The notes beneath the pieces were generated by a model. That model was not told the origin of the DNA. It ran no database searches and was given only the letters and a program-made list of their open reading frames with translations. The translations under genes were made by a program, and so were the position numbers. Of a stretch of 64,000 bases of DNA, positions 43,704 through 54,981 are shown piece by piece. Position 1 is the stretch's first letter, and each line of letters opens with the position of its first letter. The stretch comes from Trichodelitschia bisporula (taxonomy: Eukaryota > Ascomycota > Dothideomycetes > Phaeotrichales > Phaeotrichaceae): NCBI GenBank assembly GCA_010356995.1, contig ML996690.1, positions 1,458,217 through 1,522,216 on the forward strand. Direction: 5' to 3'.

Positions 43704-44110
43704 AGCTGCGGCAGGTCCTTGGTCGAGTGATGATCTCTGAGGTGAAGTAGGGGGCTTTGTGGCTGGCGATTGAGGTTGATAAATATGTTACGCCTGAGCT
43801 CTACCCCACAGTCACAACTCACAGCTTTTCGAATGTTTTACAGGGATGGTTTCGCGGTTGGTAGGTGGCGGGGGAGGTGACGGGGCAATCTCCGTTCCGA
43901 TATCGGCACGGAGTGACGGGGATCTCTCCCGCAGAGACCACTGACATCACTCCCTCCTGACAACGACACCAACAACAACAACATCATCACGCTCTCGTTG
44001 TTCACATTACGGCGTTGTCGGCTCACAGATTTCCACGCTGTTAATTGAGTTCTCACTTTGATCCTCTGGGCACGCTTCGGCTGTCCTCAAAGCAAACGAA
44101 TGCCACTACG
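43704..44110. other. Spacer between ARO2 and MDR gene
   Basis: About 400 nt holding the ARO2 promoter and the 3' end of the next minus-strand gene. No TGACTC was seen. Nothing else. Confidence 0.45.
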
Positions 44111-45314
44111 CTACAGGATCACTACTGGCCTCCCCGGCGGCTGCACCGGTAGGTTCTCATACTGCTGAATCCCCTTCTGAATAGCCGGCAAGCCATGACC
44201 CACCACCATGGGCTCTGGTACTGGCCGAAGCGCCCCACTCTTCAATGCATGGGGTATATACTCTCCCCAAATAACTTTCGTCACCTCCGGATCCAGCTGC
44301 GCCATGTGTACCGCCGAACCTAGTTGTCGTCCGTCAGTTGTATCTCGATGCGCGCCACGGGGATACCTACACCACGTTGCCTTGACCTTTTTGGGCAGGC
44401 CCGCAGGCGGCACCAGAGTGGTAACCACAACGCCGCCATCAAACTCGTCTGCTACTTCGGCGCAAAACCGCACAGTTTCCGGGCTACTGATAGGATCGTA
44501 ACAGCCAAAGAAGCCACCGTACTTCTGAATCGCTTCCACAGACTCCGAAATCTTGGCCTCGCTCTCGCTATCCACGCATTCCCTAGCGCCTAGTCTCTCC
44601 ACGTAGGCAAAATCCTTCTTCGGGACCACGGCCACAACCGTCATCCCGGAAGCGCTCGCCAGCTGTGTAACCGCCGAACCAACCATGGACGACGCTCCGT
44701 TTACGAGCAGTACATGGTTCGTCGGCGATGGGTCCTCCGTCGGTAATGGGAGCCCCAGAAACTCATTCATATACAGCCCTGCTGCGGCTGTGGTAAGTGC
44801 GAACGGCAGCACCACCGCGCGCTCCAACGGCATCGACGTCGGGACGTGCGCGGATAGCGCGGCCGGGACTTGCGTGTACAGCTGGAAACCTCCATTGGCA
44901 GGATTTCCGGTGCAGAGGCTCTGCCCGGTGCTACGGATTGAGATGAGATCGAATGCCGCAAGCTGGGAGACGGGAGCTTACGCAATGACCCGGTCACCTT
45001 CCTTGAATCGCCCTTCCACCTCGGAGCCAACGGCATGCACCGTGCCGGCTATGTCGCCGCCGAGTATATTCGGATATTGCTCGATTTTGACGCAGTCCGA
45101 TTTGGATACGCAAACGATTGCACCACTCTGCGCTGCTCAACAGCCATACCCTAAGTTTTGGGGACCTTACGTGAACTGCGCTGTCTAGGGACGTTACACC
45201 CACAGCTGCCGTTTTGATGACGATATCAGTCGGGCCTGGCTGGGGCATTGGAGCTTCATCGACGACGAGCGGTTCGGCGGATGTGTTCATAACCCAGGCT
45301 GCTTGGTTGGTCAT
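44111..45314 (-). CDS. MDR-family (zinc-binding dehydrogenase-like) oxidoreductase
   Basis: Four exons (45314-45171, 45127-44982, 44918-44371, 44319-44111), 348 aa. The N-terminal GroES-like fold gives PGPTDIVIKTAAVGVTSLD, YPNILGGDIAGTVHAVG and FKEGDRVIALCTGNP. The Rossmann part gives LLVNGASSMVGSAVTQLA, then VAVVPKKDFAYVERLGA. No structural or catalytic zinc cysteines are evident, so an NADP(H) enoyl/quinone reductase role is more likely than alcohol oxidation. Related proteins occur as trans-enoyl reductases in metabolite clusters, but no synthase is near. The last intron (44370-44320) is 51 nt and stop-free, so its use is not certain. Confidence 0.85.
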
Positions 45315-46082
45315 TGTGTCGTAGGCGGCGAGGAGAAGGGGCAATTGCGTGGGGAGTTTAGTCTACAAAGTAGAGAATATCTCGTCTTCAAATGCGGAAG
45401 TGCTGGAACGACGGACGCAGTCACCCGATCTTCCCCTCACGGAGCATGATGCAAATGCGGGGAATGTATTTTGGCAGTGAGATCATGCGTTGAAGAACAG
45501 ACTACCGGAGGTTGGGCCCGGGACCCTAGGTTCAACCGTTCGCACCCAGATTGATCTACTTACAAAGAGAAAGCTCTACCCTACCGGTATGCGAGCTCAC
45601 CATGGAGAATAGCTCGCTCGTCCTAGAAGTGTGATTGAGCCAGGACTGTCAAGGCCTGCGGGAACCACGCCACAACTCGTAAAGGCACGCGACTCTCTAC
45701 TAGGTATGGTATGAGAGAACAATCCTGCGACTTCGGTAAATGCCGAAAGGTCTCACCACCATCTGCAGGATTTTTATTCGGAATGGATCGTTATCAGCTC
45801 ACCTGAGTTGCAAGTGCGGGGCATGACGGCGCAGGGTGGAGCGAAGTAAATTAGCAGCCTTCGGTACCTTACCGTACTGCGGAATGTACGGTATCATGGG
45901 GAAGTGACGCTTCCGCGCGGTTGAAGCCTTCGATTCATCCCCGCGTGGCTGAGCCTTCGCCTGCGCCACTTGGGCGGTGTCCGCTGATTGGGTGCTTGCG
46001 GACGTTGACGCCACCGAAATATCCGCAGGCCAAACTTGAACATTTGCCATCCCCACAGTCGAGGACATTCCGTACATCTGCC
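45315..46082. promoter_or_regulatory. Divergent spacer, MDR gene and FCF1
   Basis: About 770 nt. It contains a perfect inverted repeat at 45870-45893 (TACCGTAC, 8-nt loop, GTACGGTA), about 190 nt before the FCF1 start. No gene is seen. Confidence 0.4.
45870..45893. repeat. Perfect inverted repeat, TACCGTAC/GTACGGTA
   Basis: Two 8-nt arms around TGCGGAAT. It could be a binding site for a dimeric factor or part of a small dispersed GTAC repeat; the role is not known. Confidence 0.5.
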
Positions 46083-46768
46083 ATGTCCCGCGTCAAGAAA
46101 ACGAGAAAGTTCGCGACGGTTAAGCGCCTTATTGGGCAGCGAGACGCTCGCCTGTACGTTTGCTCTCGGACTGCTTGCCGATGAAGCCGTTCCCGCTGAC
46201 TGTGTGTAGCAAGAAGAACCAGCTCATCAACGCCGCCAAAGACGCGAAGCCCCAAACCGACGATGTTGTTCGCGAAGTGTACGTTTCTGCTTCCTGTAGG
46301 AAACATGACGCTAACTCGTCTAGCCCCCAAGTCTCCGCCTCGCTCTTCTTCCAATACAACACGGCGCTCAAACCGCCCTACTCCGTCCTCATCGACACCA
46401 ATTTCCTCTCTCACACGGTGCAGAGGAAACTTGACATGCTCGAGGCCATGATGTCGTGCCTGTACGCTGAGTGTCGCCCCGTCATCACATCCTGCGTCAT
46501 GGCGGAGTTGGAGAAGCTGGGGCCGAAGTACCGTATCGCGCTACGCATAGCCAAAGACGAGCGGTGGGAGCGGCTTGAGTGCGACCACAAGGGCGTGTAC
46601 GCTGACGACTGCATCGTCGATCGCGTCATGAAGCACAAGGTGTACATTGTGGCGACCAACGATCGTGATCTCAAGCGCCGCGTTCGCAAGGTACCGGGTG
46701 TGCCGATCATGAGTGTCGCACGCGGCAAGTACGTGATTGAGCGGCTACCGGATGCGCCGGAGAAGTAG
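46083..46768 (+). CDS. FCF1: FCF1, PIN-domain SSU processome protein
   Basis: Fcf1 (Utp24) is the PIN nuclease held to cut pre-rRNA at sites A1/A2 in the 90S particle. Three exons (46083-46153, 46210-46278, 46324-46768), 194 aa. The start MSRVKKTRKFATVKRLIG is the family start. The splices give ARLKKNQLINAAK and VVREVPQVSASLFF. The PIN core shows VLIDTNFL (first Asp), a Glu in SCVMAELEKLG, DDCIVDRV and IVATNDRDLKRR (last acids), so the active site looks complete. Intron 2 (46279-46323) is 45 nt and free of in-frame stops. Convergent with SPC3. Confidence 0.96.
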
Positions 46769-47047
46769 GCGAGGGCTATTGTGGTGAGGAGTATTTGGGC
46801 GTTACGGTTGAAAAAATCCATATACCCTGTGCGCTGGACAGCGACTCCCGTCTGGGGTGGTTTCCTGGGGATCAGCGCAATCTGCAAGAGGCTTAACACG
46901 CATAGCAGTGTTACTGAGACAAGCACAAAAGCTCGTCATGCACGTCAGTAGAATTTGCAGCAACGATTTGGTCGGTGAATTTTTATCGCTGAGAAAACTA
47001 AGCAATCCATGCTTTTCGCAACTCCTCAACACCATGATATCCAAAGC

Positions 47048-47827
47048 TCAAGCGGGTTTCCCGCGATTCCCTTCCCCACCCTTCACGGTGCCCATATCCG
47101 CCGGCTTCGCACCGATCACCTCGGGGAAGTTGAAGGGTTTCGACAGACCACCCTTGAGCGCCTTCCACACCCCATAATCCCGGCGGTTCATCCAAGTCAG
47201 CGGACCGACCCACGGCTGCACATTCCAGCGCAGCTCAAGCGTCGCATTCTCCCGCTTCGCGATCAAGCCCGTGTGATCGGTAATCTGGTATTTGGGCTTC
47301 TGGTTTGACAGCTTAATGATGCCTGGGCGCTTGGAACGCGAGTAGCTCGGCGAGGAAGTGCGCACGCGCTTGCCGTTCTTCAGGGGTGCGGGATGCGGGT
47401 GGATGTACTGGTTCTGGTGCCAGGGGGCAAGCGCGGAGGGGAGGATAGCGTCCCAGACGATGGCCTGGGTAGGAGGCTCAGAGGCCTTGGAGGACGGGTA
47501 TGTAGCGACGATGTAGAGGAAGACCTGCTTGGTGTTCCAGTTGAAGAGGGAGGAGATGTCGGCGTCAAGGTCGAAGCGGACGTGCGCATATTCCTCGCGC
47601 TTGACGCTGTAGTAGTGCGGACGACCCTTTGCCCTGCAGTGAGTTAGCTATGAAGACCCGGCTTCATGAGGAGGAGAAACGGACACTTGTACGTTGCGCA
47701 GTTTTAGGCTGGCTGAGGGTGCTTGTGGAGAGGTGAAGGCGGAGAGGGCGATGATGACGGCGACAACAGTCGCAACGGTCGTAAAGAACCCGAAGACATT
47801 TTGTATACGCACAGTTGCGGAGTGCAT
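47048..47827 (-). CDS. SPC3: Signal peptidase complex subunit 3
   Basis: Essential subunit of the ER signal peptidase. Two exons (47827-47685 and 47633-47048), 242 aa. One N-terminal membrane segment (VFGFFTTVATVVAVIIALSA, about 11-30) follows MHSATVRIQN, as in Spc3/SPCS3. The splice gives LRNVQVAKGRPHYYSVKREE, the family motif, then FDLDADISSLFNWNTKQVF and an Ig-like lumenal domain ending near WNVQPWVGPLTWM. The last 40 residues, Gly/Lys/Pro-rich, are a short extension. Topology: short cytosolic N-terminus, lumenal C-terminus. Confidence 0.94.
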
Positions 47828-48421
47828 GGTGGAGTATATGGGCACCGACGAGCGCAACCTTTGTGATGGTTGGGTGCAAGGTCGCTATGTTCTTCGCGAC
47901 GCGGCTTTGGTGATGGTGACCACCTGTCCTTGCCTGTCACCTGTGGAGTTTCGACCTGGTCCAGGCTGTGATTGGACAATCTGGGGAGGATAGCGGGTGT
48001 ATCTTAACCACCAAGCTAGCCGCCTCTAGCTACTTTAACTCTTATGTCAGCATTGTGGCGCTCTCCCAAAGCAGGCCTTGCCAGGCACAGTGAGGGGTGG
48101 TGGGGCAGGGGGCCAAGGGCTATGGTCCTTGAAAAGTTATGTCATCCCAAGTGCACAAGACCTCTACCAAAATCCGGAGGGGGCAGGGCATGACTTTTTC
48201 AGGCTGCCCTTGGGCGACGCCAGCGAAATCGGAGGCAGATCTTCCCGCGGTGACCCTGACAGAGCCTGAAAAAATTAAACGGAGGTGACTCGAAAAAGGT
48301 TATCGCGGGGTAGTCCTACATACTAATAGCCTCCCGTCTTCAACCGTGAAGAGACCAATTCCCCCCGCTCCTCGCCTTACCTCTACCTCAATTCCCTCTA
48401 CCTCATACTCCAGCCTCAAAC
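47828..48421. promoter_or_regulatory. Divergent SPC3-LYS9 promoter region
   Basis: About 590 nt between two starts. TGACTC lies at 48286-48291, 130 nt before the LYS9 ATG. The final 80 nt are C/T-rich. No gene seen. Confidence 0.5.
48286..48291 (+). promoter_or_regulatory. TGACTC, possible Gcn4/CpcA site for LYS9
   Basis: Core of the general amino-acid control site at a typical promoter distance. Short word, so supportive only. Confidence 0.4.
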
Positions 48422-49809
48422 ATGCCGTCCGCTCTCCTCCTCGGCTCCGGCTTCGTCGCCACACCCACCGTTGAAATCCTATCCAATGCTGGCGTCAAGG
48501 TTACCGTCGCTTGCCGCACTCTCGCGAAGGCCAGCGCCATGAGCGCCAGTTTCGAGAATGCGACGCCCTTCGCCCTCGATGTTAACAATACCCCCGCTCT
48601 CGAAGCCGCCGTCGCCGCACATGACGTCGTCATCAGCCTCATTCCCTACACCTACCACGCCGCCGTCATCAAGGCTGCCATCAAGGCCAAGAAGCATGTC
48701 GTTACAACGAGCTACGTGTCACCGGCGATGAAGGAGCTGGATGCGGCGGCCAAGGAAGCGGGTATCACAGTCATGAACGAGATTGGCCTCGACCCGGGCA
48801 TCGACCACCTCTACGCCGTCAAGACCATCCACGAGGTTCACGCCGCTGGTGGCAAGATCACGTCGTTCATCTCCATGTGCGGCGGTCTGCCAGCACCGGA
48901 GTGCTCAGACAACCCGCTTGGGTACAAGTTCAGCTGGAGCAGCCGTGGCGTGCTGTTGGCGCTCAAGAACAGCGCACGCTTCTGGCAGGACGGCAAGGTG
49001 GTCGATGTGGCGAGCGCCGACCTGATGGGCACGGCAAAGCCTTTCCACACCGGCTTCCAGGGCTACTCCTTTGTCTGCTACCCTAACCGCGACTCGACGC
49101 CATACAAGGAACTCTATGGCATCCCCGAGTGCCAGACTGTCATTCGCGGCACTCTGCGCTACGCTGGCTTCCCGGAATTTGTCAAGGTGCTCGTGGATGT
49201 GGGCTTCTTGGCTGACGACGAGCGTGATTTCCTCAAGGATGCCAGCCCGCTGTCCTGGCGCGAGGCTACCTCCAAGGTGCTGGGGACAGCCGGGACGAGT
49301 GAGGAGGAGCTGATTGCGGCCATTGAGTCCAAGGCAACGTTCCAAGGTGTGTATCGCCTATTAATTATTTTCGCATCTAACGCCATGTAGACAGCGCAGA
49401 GAAGGACCGCATTGTGGCCGGCCTCCGCTGGATTGGGCTCTTCAGTGACACCCCGGTCCAGAAGCGCGGCACACCGCTTGACACGCTCTGCGCAGAACTC
49501 GAGGCGAAGATGGCGTACGGCCCTGGTGAGCGTGACCTCGTCATGCTGCAGCACCGCTTCGACATTGAGCATGCCGACGGGCGCAAGGAGACGCGCACGA
49601 GCACTCTGTGCGCTAACGGCGAACCCACCGGCTACTCGGCCATGGCGAAGACGGTGGGCGTGCCGTGTGGTGTGGCGACGCTTATGGTGCTGGATGGGCG
49701 GATTTCGCGGCGCGGTGTGCTGGCACCGCACGACATGGAGCTTGCAGGACCGATTATGGACGAGCTGAGGGAAAAGTATGACATTCAATTGATTGAGAAG
49801 ACCATCTGA
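48422..49809 (+). CDS. LYS9: Saccharopine reductase (NADP+, L-glutamate-forming)
   Basis: Makes saccharopine from aminoadipate semialdehyde and glutamate in the fungal lysine pathway. Two exons (48422-49346 and 49391-49809) around a 44-nt intron, 447 aa. The Rossmann start is LLLGSGFVATPTVEIL. Other family blocks: HDVVISLIPYTYHAAVIKAA, EIGLDPGIDHLYAVKTI, SWSSRGVLLALKNSA and, near the end, GYSAMAKTVGVPCGVA. The splice gives KATFQDSAEKDRIVAGL. LYS1, the next enzyme, lies 3.5 kb downstream (53301-54571), with CFD1 between them. Confidence 0.96.
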
Positions 49810-51010
49810 GAGTCAGGTTCAAGAGGCGCAATAGCAAAAATGCGTGTACGAGTGTCATGCGCTTCATAGATAGGAATTGTTTATGATTCCGGGACGAGCA
49901 ACTGCGGGGATGTGCCTGACAAGGCTGCGCCATAGCCTTGCCCACTCGAACGGCAAGTGGCTCCCCACATGTGGCTGAGTGACCCCCAACTGTTGGCGGC
50001 AGGAATGGGGGAACGGTGAGGAAAGCGTATTACTGTATGTCGGGAACCTGCGGTCATTCTCGGTAGGGTGTTGCCGCCTGTCGCTGTGTACCGTATGGCA
50101 GGCGTGTACCTCCATCCCAGGTTCTGAGGGGGTGCGTGGAATGGACCTCCCCGTCGCTTCCACTCCTCCTCCAACGCCTTCCAATTCCCCTTCAACGCCT
50201 TCCGATCCCCCTCCAACACCTTCCAACCCTCCTCTAACCCTCCTCCAACGCCTTCCGCTCCCTCTCCAACGCCTTCCGCTCCCTCTCCAACGCCTTCCGC
50301 TCCCTCTCCCACGCCTTCCACTCCCCCTTCAACGCCTTCCCTCCGGCATGCTGCGCCTATCCCCACCAACACCCTCCCCGGAGGTAGGCCTGGGGCAGAG
50401 CACAGTATCTTGGCAAACATACCACAGATACTTAAGAAGCACATTCTGCCCTGGAGCTAGATTCCTCATCGCAGTCCGCACCACTTCGCCATGTGCTCCT
50501 GAGCGCTGTCAAGGTTTGCTTCCACCGTCTCTTCTCTGTGTCGTCAATAACACTTCAGATCTTCTCCCGTCCCCGAGTTCCTCTCAGCCACCACTGCCGC
50601 CGCCGACCCGAGAGCCTTCACCTCCGCCTGCTGTCGCACGTCATCCGGGCCATACATCATACGACGTTCACGTTCGAGCCGGGCGAGTTTGATGGAGTCA
50701 CGCGGCGCAATGTCGATCCATACCTGAAAGAATGCCAGTTGTCTGTTATTGGCGCAATTGGCTTGTTCGGTTCAGACCGACTCTCAACAAAGAAGGGAGA
50801 ATGCAGATGGCGAAGTGCTTGATGTAGCAGCAATCAAGAAGAAGATGGTAGGGTCAGCAGCTCAATGGCTCTCACGACTGCTGTCTGCGATATCCGATGA
50901 CCTGGAGCACTACAAACGGTCATGGGCAACACATTCGACGAGCCTCAGCCGCCGTGGTCTCTTCGCCAGTGACTCGAGGGTCCCGCACCGGCTACCTGTT
51001 CAGTCCGTAG
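49810..51010. other. Gene-poor stretch after LYS9 with minisatellite
   Basis: About 1.2 kb. A pyrimidine-rich minisatellite sits at 50160-50345. Open frames on both strands here (up to about 180-230 codons) run through the repeat and are probably a result of its composition. Around 50640-50820 a + frame reads FTFEPGEFDGVTRRNVDPYL, slightly protein-like but unassigned. Confidence 0.35.
50160..50345. repeat. 21-nt minisatellite, C/T-rich
   Basis: The unit CTCCAACGCCTTCCGCTCCCT is present in three nearly exact tandem copies around 50241-50305, flanked on both sides by degenerate copies (CTCCAACACCTTCCAACCCT, CTTCAACGCCTTCC). The period is a multiple of three, so open frames run across it. One strand would give a Pro/Leu-rich, the other a Gly/Glu/Val-rich heptad-like repeat. 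I see no proof of translation. Confidence 0.75.
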
Positions 51011-51118
51011 GAGCGCTTGGGGGCCGACTGGTATTTAGCCTGGTCTGGCCCTACTGAGTTTGATTTTCTCCTCAACCCGCACTCCACACTCCAAGGTTGG
51101 TTTTTGTTCGTTGTAGGG
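51011..51118 (+). repeat. Intron-like duplicated module, copy A
   Basis: Starts GAGCGCTTGGGGGCCGACTG and continues GTATTTAGCC..., ending TTTTTGTTCGTTGTAGGG. About 85% like copy B at 51536-51643. Both copies carry GT (51031) and AG (51116) at matching places, so each could be an 86-87-nt intron with about 20 nt of exon before it. Confidence 0.7.
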
Positions 51119-51142
51119 TGTTGCATACGCTAACGAGCTCAG

Positions 51143-51974
51143 ATGAACGCGACAATGGATTCTCACTCCCCCACCCACAGCCAGTCCGCATCGTAAGTCC
51201 CCACAATTCTCCCAACCACCGAAGAAGATTATTTTATTTCTTCGTTGTGGGATGTTACGTTGACGATTGCGGTAGAACCCGGAAACCGCCGTGGTGCTCT
51301 ACGGAGGCCCGAAGGGGGTTGGCAATAGTCCCGTAACTGGGGCCAATGCCACCCCACTCGGGTCTCCGGACTCGGACCAGGCCCGCCAGCGTGCCCGGGC
51401 CCGTCGGGCCTGTCGGGCCAACCCGCCGCACACACCCCGCCCGCGCGACCTACCCCGCCCGGGGAACCCGCCCTCCCCGTACTACCCGCCGCACCCGGCC
51501 CGGTTGTGCTACCCGCCGCAGTCGCGCGACATAGAGAGCGCTTGGGCGCCGGCTGGTATTTAGCCCGGTCAGGCCCCATAGACGTTTGATTTTCTCCTCA
51601 AACCACACTCCTCACACTACCGTTGGTTTTTGTTCGTTGTAGGGGGGGGCGGCGGAGCAGGCGCGGCGAGCGGCGGTGGTTGAGGAGGCGCGGCGGGCGC
51701 GGAACAGGCGGCGGCAGGAGGGCAGGCGGAGGGCGGCTGAATGGCGGCGGGCCGGGGGGTGGGGGGAACATTTACGTTTTCACTTCGGCCAAATCCGCCG
51801 CACCCGCCATACCCGCCCTGGGAGCCGAGCCCGCGCTACCCGCCCCCCCAGCACTACCCGACTCCCCCGCCATACTCTCGCTCCCCGCCGGGCCAACGCA
51901 ACGCGCCCACCGGGCGGGAACCAGGTGGGCCGGCGACTAGGGATCGGGTTATTATTAACAATTATACGGAGTAA
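51143..51974 (+). CDS. Doubtful proline-rich multi-exon gene
   Basis: Speculative. The ATG at 51143 gives MNATMDSHSPTHSQSAS and then a strong donor GTAAGT (51194). Further on, two GC-rich open stretches with similar proline-rich character appear: 51330-51560 (PHTPRPRDLPRPGNPP, then YYPPHPARL) and about 51780-51974 (PHPPYPPWEPSPRYPPPQ, ending RVIINNYTE). Intron-like copy B lies between them. I could not fix one consistent model. It may be a fast-evolving gene, a decayed gene, or chance in GC-rich repeated DNA. Confidence 0.2.
51536..51643 (+). repeat. Intron-like duplicated module, copy B
   Basis: Starts GAGCGCTTGGGCGCCGGCTG, continues GTATTTAGCC, ends TTTTTGTTCGTTGTAGGG. Pairs with copy A 525 nt upstream. 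A third, weaker partial match (TTTTATTTCTTCGTTGTGGG) is at about 51230-51250. Confidence 0.7.
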
Positions 51975-52147
51975 TTATTACACGTCTTAGCATGTTTCTT
52001 TTTTTTTGTATATTAGTAAAGTAAAGTCTGGCGGTACCGCTACAATGGTTAAAGCCCCGTTTTATGAACACCCCTAAGCCTGACTGAAACTCCATCGCCC
52101 GAACCGCCATCCGTGCACTACATACCTAAATCGGCCCAGCTACAACC
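51644..52147. other. GC-rich then AT-rich spacer before CFD1
   Basis: First about 330 nt are GC-rich with CGGCGG/GGCGGG runs and the second proline-coding stretch; then an AT-rich piece (51950-52030, with a T run) leads into the CFD1 promoter. Confidence 0.4.
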
Positions 52148-53113
52148 ATGACCCTCTCTTCCGCGCGCCACATCCTTCTCATCCTGTCCGGCAAAGGCGG
52201 CGTCGGCAAATCCTCCGTGACAACGCAGCTGGCACTCACCCTCAGCGCGCAAGGCCACGCCGTAGGCGTCCTCGACCTCGATCTCACAGGCCCGAACATC
52301 CCGCGCTTCTTCGGCATCGAGGACGCGCGCGTCACACAGGCTCCCGGCGGGCTTGTGCCCGTCACAGTTCACGAAGGCTCCACTGCGGAAGATGGCGGAC
52401 AGTCGCGCGGCCCGCTGTACTGCATGTCCCTCGGCTTCATCCTCGCGACGCGCAGCACAGCGGTCATATGGCGCGGCCCCAAGAAAACGGCCATGGTGCG
52501 CCAGTTCCTGCTGCAGACGCTGTGGCCGCCACTCGACTACCTGCTCATCGACACGCCGCCGGGGACGTCGGACGAGCACATTTCGCTCGTGGAGACGCTG
52601 CTGCTGAACATGCCTGCTGCGACGGGGACGGGGACGGGGACGCCAAGTATTGCGTCTGCGGTGCTGGTTACTACGCCGCAGGCGGTTTCGACGGCGGATG
52701 TGCGCAAGGAACTTAATTTTTGCCGGAAGACGGGCCTAGTGGTGCGCGGGGTGGTGGAGAATATGGCGGGGTTTGTGTGTCCGCATTGCATGGAGTGTAC
52801 GAATGTGTTTTCTAAGGGGGGGGGGCAGGTTATGGCGCAGGAGTTTGGGGTACCTTTCCTTGGGAGTGTGCCGCTCGATCCTGCGTGGGTTAGGCTCGTT
52901 GAGGAGGGGAAGACGCCGGTATATCCCAAGGGGACGGTTGTTGCGGGCGTGGATGTAGGGCAGGAGGGCGGGACTGCAGTGGAGCCGGAGGCGGAGGCGC
53001 AGACCGAGAGTAAAGATCCTGGGCTGCTGGTGGAGAAGTACACTCATTGCTCGCTGTTTCCGCTCTTTGACGGAATAGCGAAGACGGTCAGCTCGGCCAT
53101 GGAGGCTGAGTGA
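52148..53113 (+). CDS. CFD1: CFD1 (NUBP2-type) cytosolic Fe-S scaffold ATPase
   Basis: Intronless, 321 aa. Cfd1 pairs with Nbp35 in the scaffold complex that assembles [4Fe-4S] clusters for cytosolic and nuclear proteins. The deviant Walker A is [15 protein letters not shown] near residue 16, then [14 protein letters not shown] and [13 protein letters not shown]. The bridging-cluster CxxC is in [10 protein letters not shown]. There is no N-terminal ferredoxin-like cysteine box, which separates Cfd1 from Nbp35. Two oddities: a (GACGGG)-type run encodes TGTGTGTP in a loop (nt 52619-52645), and an acidic insert of about 25 residues ([11 protein letters not shown]) lies before the C-terminal helix. 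NBP35 lies 1.9 kb away with LYS1 between. Confidence 0.95.
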   Translation: MTLSSARHILLILSGKGGVGKSSVTTQLALTLSAQGHAVGVLDLDLTGPNIPRFFGIEDARVTQAPGGLVPVTVHEGSTAEDGGQSRGPLYCMSLGFILATRSTAVIWRGPKKTAMVRQFLLQTLWPPLDYLLIDTPPGTSDEHISLVETLLLNMPAATGTGTGTPSIASAVLVTTPQAVSTADVRKELNFCRKTGLVVRGVVENMAGFVCPHCMECTNVFSKGGGQVMAQEFGVPFLGSVPLDPAWVRLVEEGKTPVYPKGTVVAGVDVGQEGGTAVEPEAEAQTESKDPGLLVEKYTHCSLFPLFDGIAKTVSSAMEAE

Positions 53114-53300
53114 GCTCCTTTCTGATTAGACGAGGCAAGCGCGGCGTTGCGGTTTCTTAGACTTTTACCACGCAAGTGGAATACTTGGCTAACATAGCAC
53201 TTGAGATCAAGGCAAAATACGGCCATCGTGTGACGCTGTTCCTCTAGAAGTGCTCTACCAAAAGACGAAACTTTTTAATCCCGGCTCACTCAACGTCCGC

Positions 53301-54571
<1,271 letters not shown>

Positions 54572-54981
54572 GGTGAAGGGGAATTGGCGGGGCTTTGGAG
54601 AGCGGAAGAGTTCCAATTGCAGTCTTTTGGAGAGATAGGAAGCAATGATAGGACTTGTCGGCGGTATGAAGGATGTGGAGAGGTATGACTCTTTTCTTCC
54701 TGTCGCGTCACTGCAGGAGAAAACTTTAGACGAGGGGAACAAGGATAACGATACACGTATTTTTTTATTGATTGGAGATGCCGAGTGGAGAGAAGGAGTG
54801 CGTTAGAGAGGGATTAGCTCAATTTTACCCCGCCATTCTTCGTCGGGGTGGGGGTTGGCGGGAAGGCTAAAAAGTGTATGACAAATGGCCCCTCCATAAA
54901 CATCCTCCCCACCATCACAACGACAAAAATGCCTCCCATCTCACCACTCCACCATCACCCCACTATCCTCCGCCGGCTATC
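54572..54981. promoter_or_regulatory. LYS1-NBP35 divergent promoter
   Basis: 410 nt between two start codons. TGACTC lies at 54687-54692. The NBP35 side is rich in CCACC/CATCC tracts up to the ATG. The NBP35 frame is open upstream to about 54874, but the ATG at 54982 is the first in frame. Confidence 0.55.
54687..54692 (+). promoter_or_regulatory. TGACTC in the LYS1-NBP35 spacer
   Basis: Gcn4/CpcA-core word 116 nt before the LYS1 start. Because the site is nearly symmetric, it could act on either gene. Confidence 0.4.

Noticed and set aside
45515-45560. GGTTCAACCG resembling a Pol III B box
   Set aside because: Does not match GGTTCRANTCC well and no cloverleaf can be folded by eye.
49979-50692. 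Long + strand frame through the 21-nt repeat
   Set aside because: The openness comes from a repeat whose period is a multiple of three; no unique domain.
54874-54981. Upstream extension of the NBP35 frame
   Set aside because: No in-frame ATG before 54982; His/Pro-rich text is leader sequence.
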